Assembly (NCBI GenBank): GCA_963835535.1
Contig: CAWIFL010000009.1
Coordinates: forward strand, 124,001 to 188,000
DNA: 64,000 nt
Source: Fen-1245 sp963835535
GTDB taxonomy: Bacteria; Gemmatimonadota; Gemmatimonadetes; Gemmatimonadales; JACORV01
Reading direction: 5' to 3'
Every line of letters starts with the position of its first letter. Position 1 is the stretch's first letter. The position numbers were made by a program, and so were the translations under genes. This document shows positions 36,999 to 46,333 of this stretch, piece after piece. A model generated the notes under the pieces. That model was not told the DNA's origin. It ran no database searches and saw nothing but the letters and a program-made list of their open reading frames with translations.

Positions 36999-39223
36999 CC
37001 GAACTCCACCTCCCAGCTCAGCTCCGATCCCGGCGGCGACGCGAGCGCCAGCCGGGCCGCCCGCAGCGCCCCGCTCCCCGTGACGGCGACGGTGGCGCCC
37101 GCGTCCGGGTCGCTCGAGGCCCGCCGCGGCGTGAAGCCGGGCGGCAGGGCGATGGTGACCGCGTAGGGACGCTGGTCGAGCTGCACCGCCTGCGCCGTCA
37201 GCGTCCGGCTGCCGGCGCGCCACTGCTCGCTCTCGAGGTCCAGCCCCTGCACCACGTGGCGGGTCGAGCCGATGACCGCCGGCGCGTGCCGCCGGCGTCG
37301 CAGCGACAGCACGACCGTAGACCGCGGGTCCACGCTCAGGGCGACCTCGCCGTCCACGTCGCGGCGCCGCTGCTCCGACCAGACGTCGTAGGCGAGCAGC
37401 GGGCCGCGGATGCCGTGGCTCGCGAGGGAGAAGGCGAACCGGCGCGGCGTCTCGCCCCAGTTCAGCGCCGCCAGCATCCACCAGTCCTCCGCGAGGCGCC
37501 CCAGCAGCCACGACGGCGATGCCGAGCGGCCGCTCGCGTCGGGCGCGACGTCGTACGCGCGCTCCAGCAGCGGGGCGACGGGCATCGCCCGCTGCAGGAT
37601 CTCCAATCGCTCGGCGGACAGGCGATCCGGGGGCTCGCCGGAAACCGTCGGTCCTCCGGCGAACGCCGCCACGGTGGCCCAGAGCCGGGCCTCGTCTCGC
37701 GTCACCGGCTCGCCGACGACGAGGGCCCCGGGATCGTTGATCCAGGCGTTTCCCCGGTAGTGCGCCCGCAGGGCGACGGCGCGCGCCGTCTGATGCAGCG
37801 TCTCGAAGCCGCGCTCGGCCTCCGGGCCGAGGCGAACGGCGTCAACGAGGCCGGCCGCGTGCTGGAGCGGCACGTCGCACGCCGTGAGGAAGGCGCCGCC
37901 CGCACCCTCGCGCAGCGCCCGGAGCACCGCCCGGCAGGCCTCCGAGCGGCTCATCCCCCCGCGCCCCGGAGAGGCGACCGCACCGTAGCGGAGCTCGTCG
38001 AGCGTGAGGTCGTCGTAGCCCCATTCCGCGACGGTGTGACGCATCAGGTCGCGCAGGTAGTCGCGCACGGGCGCCTGCGCCGCGTCGAGCGCGTAGACCC
38101 GGCCGCCCCGGTCGGCCGGTTCCTCCACCACCAGCGGATCCCCGTCCGGCGACGGCAGCAGCCAGTCCGGGTGCGCCGCGGGGATGCCGGACCGCTCGGC
38201 CACCAGCAGCGGAGCCAGCCAGAGGCCGGCACGGAATCCGGCGGCGTGGATCCGGTCCGTCAACCAGCGATGGCCGTGCGGGAACGCGTCGTTGGTGTCC
38301 CAGTCGCCGGCCGAGCGCTGGTATCCGTCACCGATGCGGACGACGAGCGGCGCCGCCGGACGGAACGCGGCAGGGGCCGCGTCGAGCGCCGCCAGCACCT
38401 CGGCCTCGGTCGCCGCGGCCGGCGGCGTCGTGAGGACGCACCACCCGGCGGGGATGTCGGTCCGTGCGGCCACGCCATCGCCGGCCAGCGTGCCGAGCGC
38501 GTCCAGCGGCTCGGCGGTCGGGAGGATCGACAGCGCAGCCGTCGCCGGTGCGCGGACGGCGCCGACCGTGCGACCGCGGAAGCGGGAGGCCGCGACGACG
38601 CGTCCGGCGGTGCACTCGAACCGGCCTTCGCCGGCGTCGTCCGCGCCGAAGGCGAAGGCGGTCGAGTGCGCCGACGGTCCGGGCAGGATCGCGAGCGACC
38701 AGTGGCTGGTAGCCGCCGTACCGGGCCCGAGGACGGCGATACGGCAGGGATCGGACGAGAGATAGCCGTTGATCCAGGCGAAGGGCCGCCCGCCCAGCGC
38801 CGGGATCTGCGCCGTCCGGGTGTCGAAGAACCGGATCTCCTCCAGGCTCCGCTCGTCCTCGAGCCCTCTGACGGTCACGGCGACCAGCGGTGGGGGGCCG
38901 TCGAGGAGTTGCGCCGATACCTCGACGCCCTGCGCGGTGCCCACGACCTGCCAGCCGGCACTCGCGCCGTGCGATGCCGTGAGCCGGAACTGTCGGACGC
39001 GTTCGAGCGCCGCGAGGGAGACCGGCTCGTCGCCGCCCAGCCTCACGGCGATCTCGGCTCCGGCGACCACCGGACGAGCGTCCCGGGCCGCCAGCGTCCA
39101 GCGGCCGCCGCGATCGAGCCGGAAGGTCCAGGGCGCGCGGGCGCGGCGCGGGGCGCGCCCCGGCGGTACGGGGGGCCACAGCAGTCCAGCGGCGAACGCG
39201 GCGAGCAGGTCGCGGCGTTTCAT
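36995..39223 (-). CDS. exported GH36/GH27-like alpha-galactosidase-type glycosidase
   Basis: This 742-residue protein starts with MKRRDLLAAFAAGLLW, a twin-arginine-like signal. An N-terminal beta domain (about 30-270) is followed by a TIM barrel (about 275-570) with GDGYQRSAGDWDTNDAFPHG, FRAGLWLAPLLV and HPDWLL, all typical of melibiase-type families. YDDLTLDELRYG lies where the nucleophile Asp is expected. GLVDAVRLGPEAE lies where GH36 has its acid/base, with Glu where Asp is usual. A C-terminal beta domain ends the chain. The best guess is an alpha-galactosidase or related enzyme; the specificity is open. Confidence 0.8.
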   Translation of the reverse strand: MKRRDLLAAFAAGLLWPPVPPGRAPRRARAPWTFRLDRGGRWTLAARDARPVVAGAEIAVRLGGDEPVSLAALERVRQFRLTASHGASAGWQVVGTAQGVEVSAQLLDGPPPLVAVTVRGLEDERSLEEIRFFDTRTAQIPALGGRPFAWINGYLSSDPCRIAVLGPGTAATSHWSLAILPGPSAHSTAFAFGADDAGEGRFECTAGRVVAASRFRGRTVGAVRAPATAALSILPTAEPLDALGTLAGDGVAARTDIPAGWCVLTTPPAAATEAEVLAALDAAPAAFRPAAPLVVRIGDGYQRSAGDWDTNDAFPHGHRWLTDRIHAAGFRAGLWLAPLLVAERSGIPAAHPDWLLPSPDGDPLVVEEPADRGGRVYALDAAQAPVRDYLRDLMRHTVAEWGYDDLTLDELRYGAVASPGRGGMSRSEACRAVLRALREGAGGAFLTACDVPLQHAAGLVDAVRLGPEAERGFETLHQTARAVALRAHYRGNAWINDPGALVVGEPVTRDEARLWATVAAFAGGPTVSGEPPDRLSAERLEILQRAMPVAPLLERAYDVAPDASGRSASPSWLLGRLAEDWWMLAALNWGETPRRFAFSLASHGIRGPLLAYDVWSEQRRRDVDGEVALSVDPRSTVVLSLRRRRHAPAVIGSTRHVVQGLDLESEQWRAGSRTLTAQAVQLDQRPYAVTIALPPGFTPRRASSDPDAGATVAVTGSGALRAARLALASPPGSELSWEVEFG

Positions 39224-39261
39224 CCTTGAGTTCTCATCTGGCGGCCTCTAGGTTCGCTCGT

Positions 39262-40866
39262 ATGGCTCCGCCGCAACCTAGTCGCGTCGGTCTCGCGCCG
39301 CTCGGCGCATCGGTGCCGTCGCATCCGGGGCTGCGCCTGCTGGCGGACGTCAGCGCCGCGCTGACGGAGGGCGTCTTCTCCGAGGCGGCGATGGCGTCGG
39401 TCGTGACCATCCTGCGGCAGGGTTTCGGCGCGCAGCTGTGCCGCCTGTGGGTGCGCGAGGAGGACGGCGTGTCCTTCCGCGCGATCGCCGCGGCCGACGA
39501 CGAGCCGTCGACGGACGAGGCAGGGCGCATCGCGGACGCGCTCCGGACCGGCGCCCTCGCGCCGGCCGACACCTGGGACGCGCTCGACCTGAGCGTGCCC
39601 CTGGTGCACCAGGACGAGCGGCTCGGGTTGCTGCAGGTGCGCGTGCCGCGCGACGGCCGCGAGGCGATGGAGCGCGACGTGCTCACGGTCGTCGCGAGCG
39701 TCCTCGCGCCGCTGCTGGCCTCCAAGGAGCTCTCCCAGGACCTGGCCTTCGAGATCGCGCGCCGCGCCCGCGAGATCGACAACCAGCGCCGCTTCACCGC
39801 CAAGGTAATCGACTCGCTCCCGGTCGGTCTGTACGTGATCGACCGCGACTACCGCATTCAGGCGTGGAACCGCAAGCGCGAGACGGGGACGCAGGGCGTG
39901 CCGCGCGAGGAGGCGATCGGGCGGCCGATCTTCGAGGTCCTGAGCCGGCAGCCGCGCGACCTGTTGCGCCGCGAGTTCGACGAGGTGCTGGCGTCCGGCA
40001 AGATGCAGGTCATCGAGCAGGAGTCGTCGGCCACCGGCGACGCGCGGCACTACCGGATCACCAAGATCCCGATGCGCATCAACGACGACGACGTGACGCA
40101 CATCATCACGATCGGTGAGGACATCACCGAGTGGAAGAACGTCCAACGCCAGATCGCCCAGTCGGAGAAGCTGGCCGCGATCGGGCAGCTGGCGGCCGGC
40201 GTGATGCACGAGATCAACAACCCGCTGGCGACCATCGGCGCCTGCTGCGAGGCCGTGAGCGCCGTGGCGGGCGACGCGCCCGAGGCCGTGAAGGCCGGCA
40301 TCGCCGAGTACGTGAAGATCATGGACGCCGAGGTGCAGCGCTGCAAGCACATCGTCGAGGGGTTGCTCGACATGAGCCGCCCGCGCTCCGGCGCCCGGGC
40401 GCCCACCGACGTCAACAAGGTGGTCGAGGACACGCTGTTCCTCCTCAAGCACCACGAGCGGTTCAAGCACGTCACGATCAAACGCGAGCTGAGCGAGGGG
40501 CTGCCGGCGATCCACGCCGACGGCGAGCAGCTCATCCAGGTGTTCATGGCCCTGATGCTCAACGCCATGGACGCGATGGATGCCCGCGGCACGCTCACCG
40601 TGAGCACCTCGAAGAGCGCCGCGCGCGGCGACGAGGTGGTCATCGCGCTGTCCGACACCGGCAAGGGCATCCCGCGCCAGGACATCCAGAAGATCTTCGA
40701 GCCGTTCTACACGACCAAGCCGCAGGGCCGCGGCACGGGCCTCGGCCTCTCCATCTGCTACAGCATCGTCTCCGATCACCACGGCCGCATCGAGGTGGAC
40801 TCGGAGCTGGGACGCGGCTCCACGTTCCGCGTGATCCTGCCGACCGGTGAAGATCCTCGTCATTGA
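39262..40866 (+). CDS. cytosolic GAF-PAS sensor histidine kinase (NtrB-like)
   Basis: ATG 39262 gives 534 residues. A TTG at 39226 is possible but almost reaches the divergent gene's start. Residues 20-170 form a GAF-like domain, 185-290 a PAS domain (VIDSLPVGLYVIDRDYRIQA), then a HisKA helix pair with the phospho-acceptor His316 in GVMHEINNPLA. The ATPase domain follows, with Asn434 in the N box, SDTGKGIP and GRGTGLGLSI. No membrane helix is visible, so it senses a cytoplasmic signal. The response-regulator gene overlaps it by 20 bases, so they are co-translated. Confidence 0.94.
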   Translation: MAPPQPSRVGLAPLGASVPSHPGLRLLADVSAALTEGVFSEAAMASVVTILRQGFGAQLCRLWVREEDGVSFRAIAAADDEPSTDEAGRIADALRTGALAPADTWDALDLSVPLVHQDERLGLLQVRVPRDGREAMERDVLTVVASVLAPLLASKELSQDLAFEIARRAREIDNQRRFTAKVIDSLPVGLYVIDRDYRIQAWNRKRETGTQGVPREEAIGRPIFEVLSRQPRDLLRREFDEVLASGKMQVIEQESSATGDARHYRITKIPMRINDDDVTHIITIGEDITEWKNVQRQIAQSEKLAAIGQLAAGVMHEINNPLATIGACCEAVSAVAGDAPEAVKAGIAEYVKIMDAEVQRCKHIVEGLLDMSRPRSGARAPTDVNKVVEDTLFLLKHHERFKHVTIKRELSEGLPAIHADGEQLIQVFMALMLNAMDAMDARGTLTVSTSKSAARGDEVVIALSDTGKGIPRQDIQKIFEPFYTTKPQGRGTGLGLSICYSIVSDHHGRIEVDSELGRGSTFRVILPTGEDPRH

Positions 40867-41518
40867 GGACGACCGGACCGTCGGACAGTACGTCGTCCGG
40901 GGCCTGGAGGAGCACCACCACACCACGGAGCTGGCGGCGGACGGCCGCGCGGGGCTGGAGGCTGCGCGCGGCGGCACCTGGGACCTGATCCTCCTGGATC
41001 TCCGGCTCCCGCTCCTCTCCGGCCTCGAGGTCCTGCGCACCCTCCGCGACGCCGGCGTGGCGACCCCGATCCTCGTGCTCACCGCCCAGGACACCGTCGA
41101 GGGGAAGGTGGACGCCCTCCGCACGGGCGCCGACGACTACGTGACCAAGCCGTTCGCGATGGAGGAGCTGATCGCCCGCGTCGAGGCGCTCGGCCGCCGG
41201 CCGAAGCACCTCGCCCCGCCGGTCCTGAAGCTGGCGGATCTCGTGATCGACACGGGCAGTCGGGAGGTGAGGCGCGGCGGCACGGCGATCGAGCTGACGC
41301 CGAAGGAGTACGCCGTCCTGGCCTATCTGGTCGGGCACCCCGGGCGCGTGATGAGCCGCACGCTCATCACCGAGTACGTGTGGGACTACCACTTCGATCC
41401 GGGCACCAACATCGTGGACGTCGTGATCAACCGGCTGCGGAAGAAGATCGACCAGGGGCGCGAGCCGAAGCTCATCCACACGGTGCGCGGCGTCGGCTAC
41501 GTGGCGAAGGCGCAGTGA
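40847..41518 (+). CDS. OmpR/PhoB-family response regulator
   Basis: This 223-residue DNA-binding regulator starts at GTG 40847. The receiver domain has the phospho-acceptor Asp51 (LILLDLRLPLL), Thr79 and Lys101 in DDYVTKPF. The winged-helix domain (about 128-221) is typical of OmpR/PhoB (LTPKEYAVLAYLVGHPGRV, VDVVINRLRKKID, IHTVRGVGYV). It sits between two histidine kinase genes and overlaps both, so either or both could be its partner. Confidence 0.96.
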   Translation: MKILVIEDDRTVGQYVVRGLEEHHHTTELAADGRAGLEAARGGTWDLILLDLRLPLLSGLEVLRTLRDAGVATPILVLTAQDTVEGKVDALRTGADDYVTKPFAMEELIARVEALGRRPKHLAPPVLKLADLVIDTGSREVRRGGTAIELTPKEYAVLAYLVGHPGRVMSRTLITEYVWDYHFDPGTNIVDVVINRLRKKIDQGREPKLIHTVRGVGYVAKAQ

Positions 41519-42996
41519 GGAGCATTCGCGCGCAACTCACGGCCTGGTACACGGTCGCCCTGGTGGCGACCGTGCTCGCCTTCGGCATCGCCGCCGCGCT
41601 GGTGGACCGGCGCGCCAAGTACGCCGAACTCGACCGCCGGCTCACGACCGAGGCCGATCGCGCCGCCACCCTGATGGCCCAGGCGCAGACCGGTGGGGGC
41701 AGCATCCTCGACGAGGTGCCGCCGAGCGTGGCGCAGCTGCGCTTCAACCTCTCCGCGCCCCTGGAGGTGGTGGCCGACTACCTCGTGGTCGTGGATTCCG
41801 CGGCCCGCATCGTCTACGGCTCGGCGGAGACGCGACGCTTCTCTCCGGCGGCGTCCGATTCTCTCCGCCTGCGCCTCTTCGCCGTGCGCCCCGAGACCGA
41901 CGAGGAGACCTTCGACATCGTCCTCGACACCGTACCGCTCCGGTTCGTGGCGCTCGCCGTGCCGCGCCCCAGCGGGCGGCGGCCGGTGATCATCTCGGTG
42001 GCGGTGGGCGCCCCGACCCGCGATCTCGACGTGTCGCCGGCCCGGATCCTCTCCTCGATGCTGTTCGTCCTCCCGCTCATCCTGCTCCTGTCGGCCGGCG
42101 TGGGCTACGTGCTCTCGGCGCGGGCCCTCGAGCCGCTCGGCGAGATGATGGACGAGCTGGAGGCGATCACGGATGGCCGGAGCCTCCACCGGCGCCTGCC
42201 GAAGGCGCCGAGCGCCGGCGACGAGGTGGAGCGGCTCGCCAATACCCTGAACGCGATGATGTCCCGCCTCGAGGCGAGCTTCACCGCTCTGCGCACCTTC
42301 GTCGCCGACGCCAGCCACGAGCTCAAGACGCCGCTGACCGTGATGCGCGCCGGCGTCGAGCGCGCGCTCACCGATCCGCACACGGCGCCGGAGACGATCG
42401 CGCTCCTGGACGAGACGCTGCAGGAGGTCCGGCGCATGACCGAGCTGGTGGACACGCTCCTCACCCTCGCGCGCGTGGACGAGGGGCGCATGGAGATGCA
42501 CACGGAACCGGTCGAGCTGAACGCGCTGCTCCACGACGTGCACGAGACGGCCCAGATGCTCGGCGAGGGGACCGGTCTCGAGGTTTCCCTGGAGCTCCCC
42601 GCGGAGCGGGTGGTCGTGCAGGTCGATCGCGGCCGGGTGCGGCAGCTCGCCCTCAACCTCGTGTCGAACGCCGTGAAGTACACGCCGTCCGGCGGCCGCG
42701 TCTGGCTCGCCTTGACGGCGGGCTCCGGAACCGCCACGATATCCGTCCGCGATTCCGGGATCGGCATCGCGCCCGGAGACGTGGACCGCGTGTTCGACCG
42801 GTTCTGGCGGGCCGATGCTGCGAGATCCCGCACCGGCGAGCGCCCCGGCATCGGGCTCGGGCTGTCCATCTGCAAGTGGATCGCCGAGGCCCACGGGGGG
42901 TCGATCGCGGTGACCAGCCGGCCGGGCCGGGGCAGCACGTTCACGGTGACCCTGCCGCGGTCGGTGACTCATCAGCGGGTTGTCATCGATTCGTAA
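41515..42996 (+). CDS. membrane-bound sensor histidine kinase with HAMP domain
   Basis: The 493-residue protein starts at GTG 41515 (GTGA overlap with the regulator). An N-terminal helix (TVALVATVLAFGIAAALV) and a second near 180-200 flank a periplasmic sensor region of about 150 residues. A HAMP linker, HisKA with His268 in DASHELKTPLTVM, and a HATPase domain (RQLALNLVSNAVKYT, RDSGIGIAPGD, GIGLGLSICKWI) follow. This is the usual partner type for OmpR-family regulators. Confidence 0.95.
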   Translation: MRSIRAQLTAWYTVALVATVLAFGIAAALVDRRAKYAELDRRLTTEADRAATLMAQAQTGGGSILDEVPPSVAQLRFNLSAPLEVVADYLVVVDSAARIVYGSAETRRFSPAASDSLRLRLFAVRPETDEETFDIVLDTVPLRFVALAVPRPSGRRPVIISVAVGAPTRDLDVSPARILSSMLFVLPLILLLSAGVGYVLSARALEPLGEMMDELEAITDGRSLHRRLPKAPSAGDEVERLANTLNAMMSRLEASFTALRTFVADASHELKTPLTVMRAGVERALTDPHTAPETIALLDETLQEVRRMTELVDTLLTLARVDEGRMEMHTEPVELNALLHDVHETAQMLGEGTGLEVSLELPAERVVVQVDRGRVRQLALNLVSNAVKYTPSGGRVWLALTAGSGTATISVRDSGIGIAPGDVDRVFDRFWRADAARSRTGERPGIGLGLSICKWIAEAHGGSIAVTSRPGRGSTFTVTLPRSVTHQRVVIDS

Positions 42997-43064
42997 TCCG
43001 GGGCTCATCCGGGAGTTAAGGGGCGCCGGTAAGCTGATGGTGAAAGCTGGGTCAGGAGGCCCCC

Positions 43065-43766
43065 GTGTTTGACAATTTGATCGAGTCGAAGAGGAAGAGA
43101 GAGGTGGGTTTCGGGGGAGGGGTGTTCTCCGTCGTGGTCCACTCGGTGCTCATCACGGCCGCCGTGTACGCGACGATGCACGCCGGCGAGGTGAAGCGGG
43201 CGGTCGTCCGTGCCTTCGACATCACGCAGGTGGCGCAGCAGAAGAACGAGCCGCCGCCGCCCAAGAACGAGATCGCGTCGGTCGCGCCGCTGCCGAAAGG
43301 ATTCCAGACGCTGACGATCCCGACCAACATCCCGGTCGTGATTCCGCCGCCGTCCCAGAACACGTCGTTCAACGCCGCGGACTTCTCAGGCGTGGGTGTG
43401 GAGGGCGGCCTGGCGCGCGGGGTGGCGACGACCGGCCCGGTGATCCGGACCGATCAGCCGTACCTGGAGTCGGTGGTGGAGGAGCGGCCGGAGCGGGTCG
43501 GCGGGCCCCCGCCGCGCTATCCCGACCTGCTGCGGCAGGCTGGCATCGACGGGCGGGTGCTCGTCGAGTTCGTGGTGGACACCTCGGGCCACGTGGAGCG
43601 CGGGTCCATCAAGATCCTCTCCAGCACCAACCAGCTGTTCGAGCAGCCGACGCGTGAGGCGATTTCGCAGTCCACGTTCCGGCCGGGCAAGATCAGCGGA
43701 CATGCCGTACGGGTGCGCGTGCAGCAGCCGGTCAACTTCCAGATTGCCGGGCGTCAAGGCCCATAA
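43065..43766 (+). CDS. tonB: energy transducer TonB
   Basis: The 233-residue protein starts at GTG 43065 behind a perfect AGGAGG. It has a single N-terminal membrane helix (VFSVVVHSVLITAAVYA), a proline-rich linker (NEPPPPKNE, VVIPPPSQN) and a C-terminal TonB domain with PPPRYPDLLRQAGIDGRVLV and STFRPGKISG. It spans the periplasm and couples the proton motive force to outer-membrane receptors. It heads the exb cluster and could serve the receptor at 15.8 kb. Confidence 0.94.
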   Translation: MFDNLIESKRKREVGFGGGVFSVVVHSVLITAAVYATMHAGEVKRAVVRAFDITQVAQQKNEPPPPKNEIASVAPLPKGFQTLTIPTNIPVVIPPPSQNTSFNAADFSGVGVEGGLARGVATTGPVIRTDQPYLESVVEERPERVGGPPPRYPDLLRQAGIDGRVLVEFVVDTSGHVERGSIKILSSTNQLFEQPTREAISQSTFRPGKISGHAVRVRVQQPVNFQIAGRQGP

Positions 43767-43826
43767 CCCCATCGGCCGCGCCACGCCGGCGGCGGCCGCG
43801 ATTCCAGGACTCGGAGGGTCACGGTA

Positions 43827-44570
43827 ATGCATCTCTCGTTGCTCGATCTGTGGAACCAGATGAGCTGGTTTCCCCGTGGTATCGTCTTCGTGCTGATCAT
43901 CATGTCGGTGTGGTCGTTGGGCGTGTCGATGAACAAGTGGTGGAAGATCCGCAGGGCGCAGTCCGAGACGCGCAAGTTCGCCCCGGAGTTCTCGCGGTTC
44001 CTGCAAGAAGACCAGATCGAAGGCGCGATCGCGCTGTCGGCCAAGTACAAGCGGAGCCACGTGGCACGCACGCTGGCGGGCGCCCTCGAGGAGATCAAGC
44101 CGCTCCTCACCGACAAGTCCATCACGGTGGCCGACATCAACTCGGCCGAGCGGGCGTGCGAGCGGAACGTGATGATCATCCAGTCCGAGCTGAAGCGCGG
44201 CCTGGGCGTGCTCGCGACCGTCGGCGCCACGGCGCCGTTCGTCGGCCTGCTGGGCACGACGCTCGGCATCGTGAACGCCTTCTCCGGCATGGCGGCGAGC
44301 GGCGGGTCGGCCGGCATGGCGGCGGTCTCGGCCGGTATCGCCGAGGCCCTGATCACGACGGCCTTCGGCCTCCTGGTCGCGATCCCGGCCGTGTGGCTCT
44401 TCAACTACTTCCAGACCAAGCTCGAGTTCCTGGTGGTCGAAATGACCTACACGAGCAAAGAGCTAATTGACTACCTGATCCACGGCGTGGGGCACGAATT
44501 CGGCCGTTCGACGTTCACGAAGGACTTCCCTGCGAAGGTGACGGCGGGCAGTGGCCATATCAACAAGTAG
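43827..44570 (+). CDS. exbB: ExbB/TolQ/MotA-family proton channel protein
   Basis: This 247-residue inner-membrane protein has three helices (IVFVLIIMSVWSLGVSM near the N-terminus and two after residue 125). It carries the conserved MotA/TolQ/ExbB stretch GLGVLATVGATAPFVGLLGT and AVSAGIAEALITTAFGLLVAI. With ExbD it forms the proton-driven motor for TonB. Its 3' end overlaps the first exbD by 20 bases. Confidence 0.95.
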   Translation: MHLSLLDLWNQMSWFPRGIVFVLIIMSVWSLGVSMNKWWKIRRAQSETRKFAPEFSRFLQEDQIEGAIALSAKYKRSHVARTLAGALEEIKPLLTDKSITVADINSAERACERNVMIIQSELKRGLGVLATVGATAPFVGLLGTTLGIVNAFSGMAASGGSAGMAAVSAGIAEALITTAFGLLVAIPAVWLFNYFQTKLEFLVVEMTYTSKELIDYLIHGVGHEFGRSTFTKDFPAKVTAGSGHINK

Positions 44571-45015
44571 TACCAAGGGGGGCGTCAACGCCAACATCAA
44601 CGTCACGCCGATGGCCGACGTGATGCTGGTGCTGTTGATCATCTTCATGATCACCGCGCCCCTGATCGCTTCCGGCTTCGTGGCGCAGCTGCCGGAGGGC
44701 ATCAACATCATCAAGGCGAACGAGGATCCCGATGACGTCGTCCTCGGGATCGACTATCTGGGCAACTACTTCCTGAACACGAAGCGGATCGCCAACGACG
44801 CGGTGCAGGGCGCGCTGAATGCCATCTACGCCGCCCGCACCAAGGACAAGATCCTGTACCTCAAGGCGGACCGCCGGCTCAAGATGGAGAAGATCCAGGA
44901 TGCCATCGCGATGGCGCGGAAGGCCGGTGTCCGTGTGGTGAGTGCGGTCACCGAGCAGACCGTCGGAACCCAGTCGACCGTGTCGGCAGAGCGGCCGAAG
45001 GGCGGAGGGAACTAG
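44551..45015 (+). CDS. exbD: ExbD/TolR family biopolymer transport protein (first copy)
   Basis: The 154-residue protein starts at GTG 44551. Its single helix begins with the family motif NVTPMADVMLVLLIIFMIT, containing the proton-carrying Asp. A periplasmic domain (ILYLKADRRLKMEKIQDAI) follows. It is the longer of two tandem ExbD paralogues. Confidence 0.95.
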   Translation: MAISTSSTKGGVNANINVTPMADVMLVLLIIFMITAPLIASGFVAQLPEGINIIKANEDPDDVVLGIDYLGNYFLNTKRIANDAVQGALNAIYAARTKDKILYLKADRRLKMEKIQDAIAMARKAGVRVVSAVTEQTVGTQSTVSAERPKGGGN

Positions 45016-45017
45016 CC

Positions 45018-45449
45018 ATGGCCATGGCGGTCGGAAGTGGCAGCTCGATGAACTCGGACATCAACATCACGCCGTTCATCGACGTCCTGCTGGTGCTGCT
45101 CGTGATCTTCATGATCACGGTGGCGATTTACCGGAAGGTGCTCGACGTCCAGGTGCCCGTCGAGACGAAGGGGCCCTCCAAGCCCGATCCGAACCAGATC
45201 ATCCTGGAGATCAAGGTGGACGGCTCGATGGCGATCAACACGCAGCCGGTGGACAGCAGCGCCCTCGGGCAGCGGCTCTACGAGATCTACAGCGTGCGGC
45301 CGGACAAGCTGCTGTTCATCAAGGCGGACGACAGCCGGCCGTACCAGGAGGTCATCCGGGCGATCGACGTCGCGCGCGGCGCGGGGGTACAGGTGTTCGG
45401 GCTTGCGCCGAGCACGGCTGCGGCGGCGGGGGCGAAGGCGGGAGGATAG
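45018..45449 (+). CDS. exbD: ExbD/TolR family biopolymer transport protein (second copy)
   Basis: The 143-residue paralogue lies 2 bases after the first exbD. NITPFIDVLLVLLVIFMIT again contains the membrane Asp. The periplasmic part (DKLLFIKADDSRPYQEVI) differs clearly from the first copy. Two dissimilar ExbDs beside one ExbB suggest a mixed or specialised motor complex. Confidence 0.95.
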   Translation: MAMAVGSGSSMNSDINITPFIDVLLVLLVIFMITVAIYRKVLDVQVPVETKGPSKPDPNQIILEIKVDGSMAINTQPVDSSALGQRLYEIYSVRPDKLLFIKADDSRPYQEVIRAIDVARGAGVQVFGLAPSTAAAAGAKAGG

Positions 45450-45501
45450 GCCGCCGTCCGAGCGTTGGAACACGGGTGCGCGCCGGGCGTAGGGACGTAG
45501 C

Positions 45502-46260
45502 ATGACCGGCACGCGCGAGGCGCAGCGGCAGGTTCCGCTCGCCACACCATTCGGCCGACTGGCTCACGAACGCGGCAGCTTCCGCGGCGTGATCCTGTCG
45601 GCCGCGGTGCATGCGGCCCTGGTGCTCCTGGTGGTCTACAGCGGGACGCGGCTGATGGTCGCCGACCGGATGCCGGGCGCCGGGCCGGGCCGGGGCGGCG
45701 GTGGGGGCGGGGGCGGCGCCCGCGCCGTGCTCCTGTTCACGCCGCCGGCCGCGCCTGCGGCGGAGGCCGCCCTGCCGCTGCCCCCGCAGCTCGTGATGCC
45801 GAAGGCGGCCCCGATCCCGCTGCCCGAGGTGAGGCCGCCGGACGTCGCCCCGCCGTCCGTCTCGGCAGAGCAGCTCCTCGCCTCGCTGGGGCCTGGGACG
45901 GGGCCGGGAAAGGGCCCGGGGGCGGGGAGCGGGACCGGAGGCGGGACCGGCTCGGGGCGGGGGCCGGGGATGGGCCCCGACTCCGGCGGTGGCGGCGGCT
46001 CGCTCTACCCGCCCGTGCCGCGCCAGATGATCCTCCCTCCGATGGACCGCCCGGCCTCCGTGCGGGGCGTGACCGTGACGGTGCGCTTCGAGATTTCCGA
46101 ACGCGGCGACGTGATGCGGGTCTCGTACAACCCCCAGCTGCGCGACCGGTCCTACGCCAGCCAGTTCACCGAGCGGTTGAAGCACTACACGTTCAGTCCC
46201 GCCACCACCCTGGACGGCCGGCCGGTCGCCGCCATCTACCAGATCACGATCACGTTGTGA
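45502..46260 (+). CDS. second TonB-like protein with glycine-rich linker
   Basis: The 252-residue protein has a cytoplasmic N-terminus, one membrane helix (VILSAAVHAALVLLVVYSG), an unusually Gly/Pro-rich spacer (about 55-170) and a TonB-type C-terminal fold (VTVRFEISERGDVMRV, HYTFSPATTLDGRPVAA). It is distinct from the first TonB of this cluster. The flexible glycine spacer would let it cross the periplasm. A terminator follows directly. Confidence 0.85.
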   Translation: MTGTREAQRQVPLATPFGRLAHERGSFRGVILSAAVHAALVLLVVYSGTRLMVADRMPGAGPGRGGGGGGGGARAVLLFTPPAAPAAEAALPLPPQLVMPKAAPIPLPEVRPPDVAPPSVSAEQLLASLGPGTGPGKGPGAGSGTGGGTGSGRGPGMGPDSGGGGGSLYPPVPRQMILPPMDRPASVRGVTVTVRFEISERGDVMRVSYNPQLRDRSYASQFTERLKHYTFSPATTLDGRPVAAIYQITITL

Positions 46261-46263
46261 ATC

Positions 46264-46295
46264 GGGCCGCGCGACGGTATTTTTCGCGGCCTTTT
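46264..46295 (+). terminator. intrinsic terminator of the tonB-exb operon
   Basis: GGCCGCG (46265-46271) pairs with CGCGGCC (46285-46291) around a 13-base loop and is followed by TTTT. It lies 4 bases after the second tonB-like gene and before hppA. Confidence 0.8.
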
Positions 46296-46333
46296 CGCTG
46301 CTCGAATCCGACAACCGTCTGCACCGGAATCCC

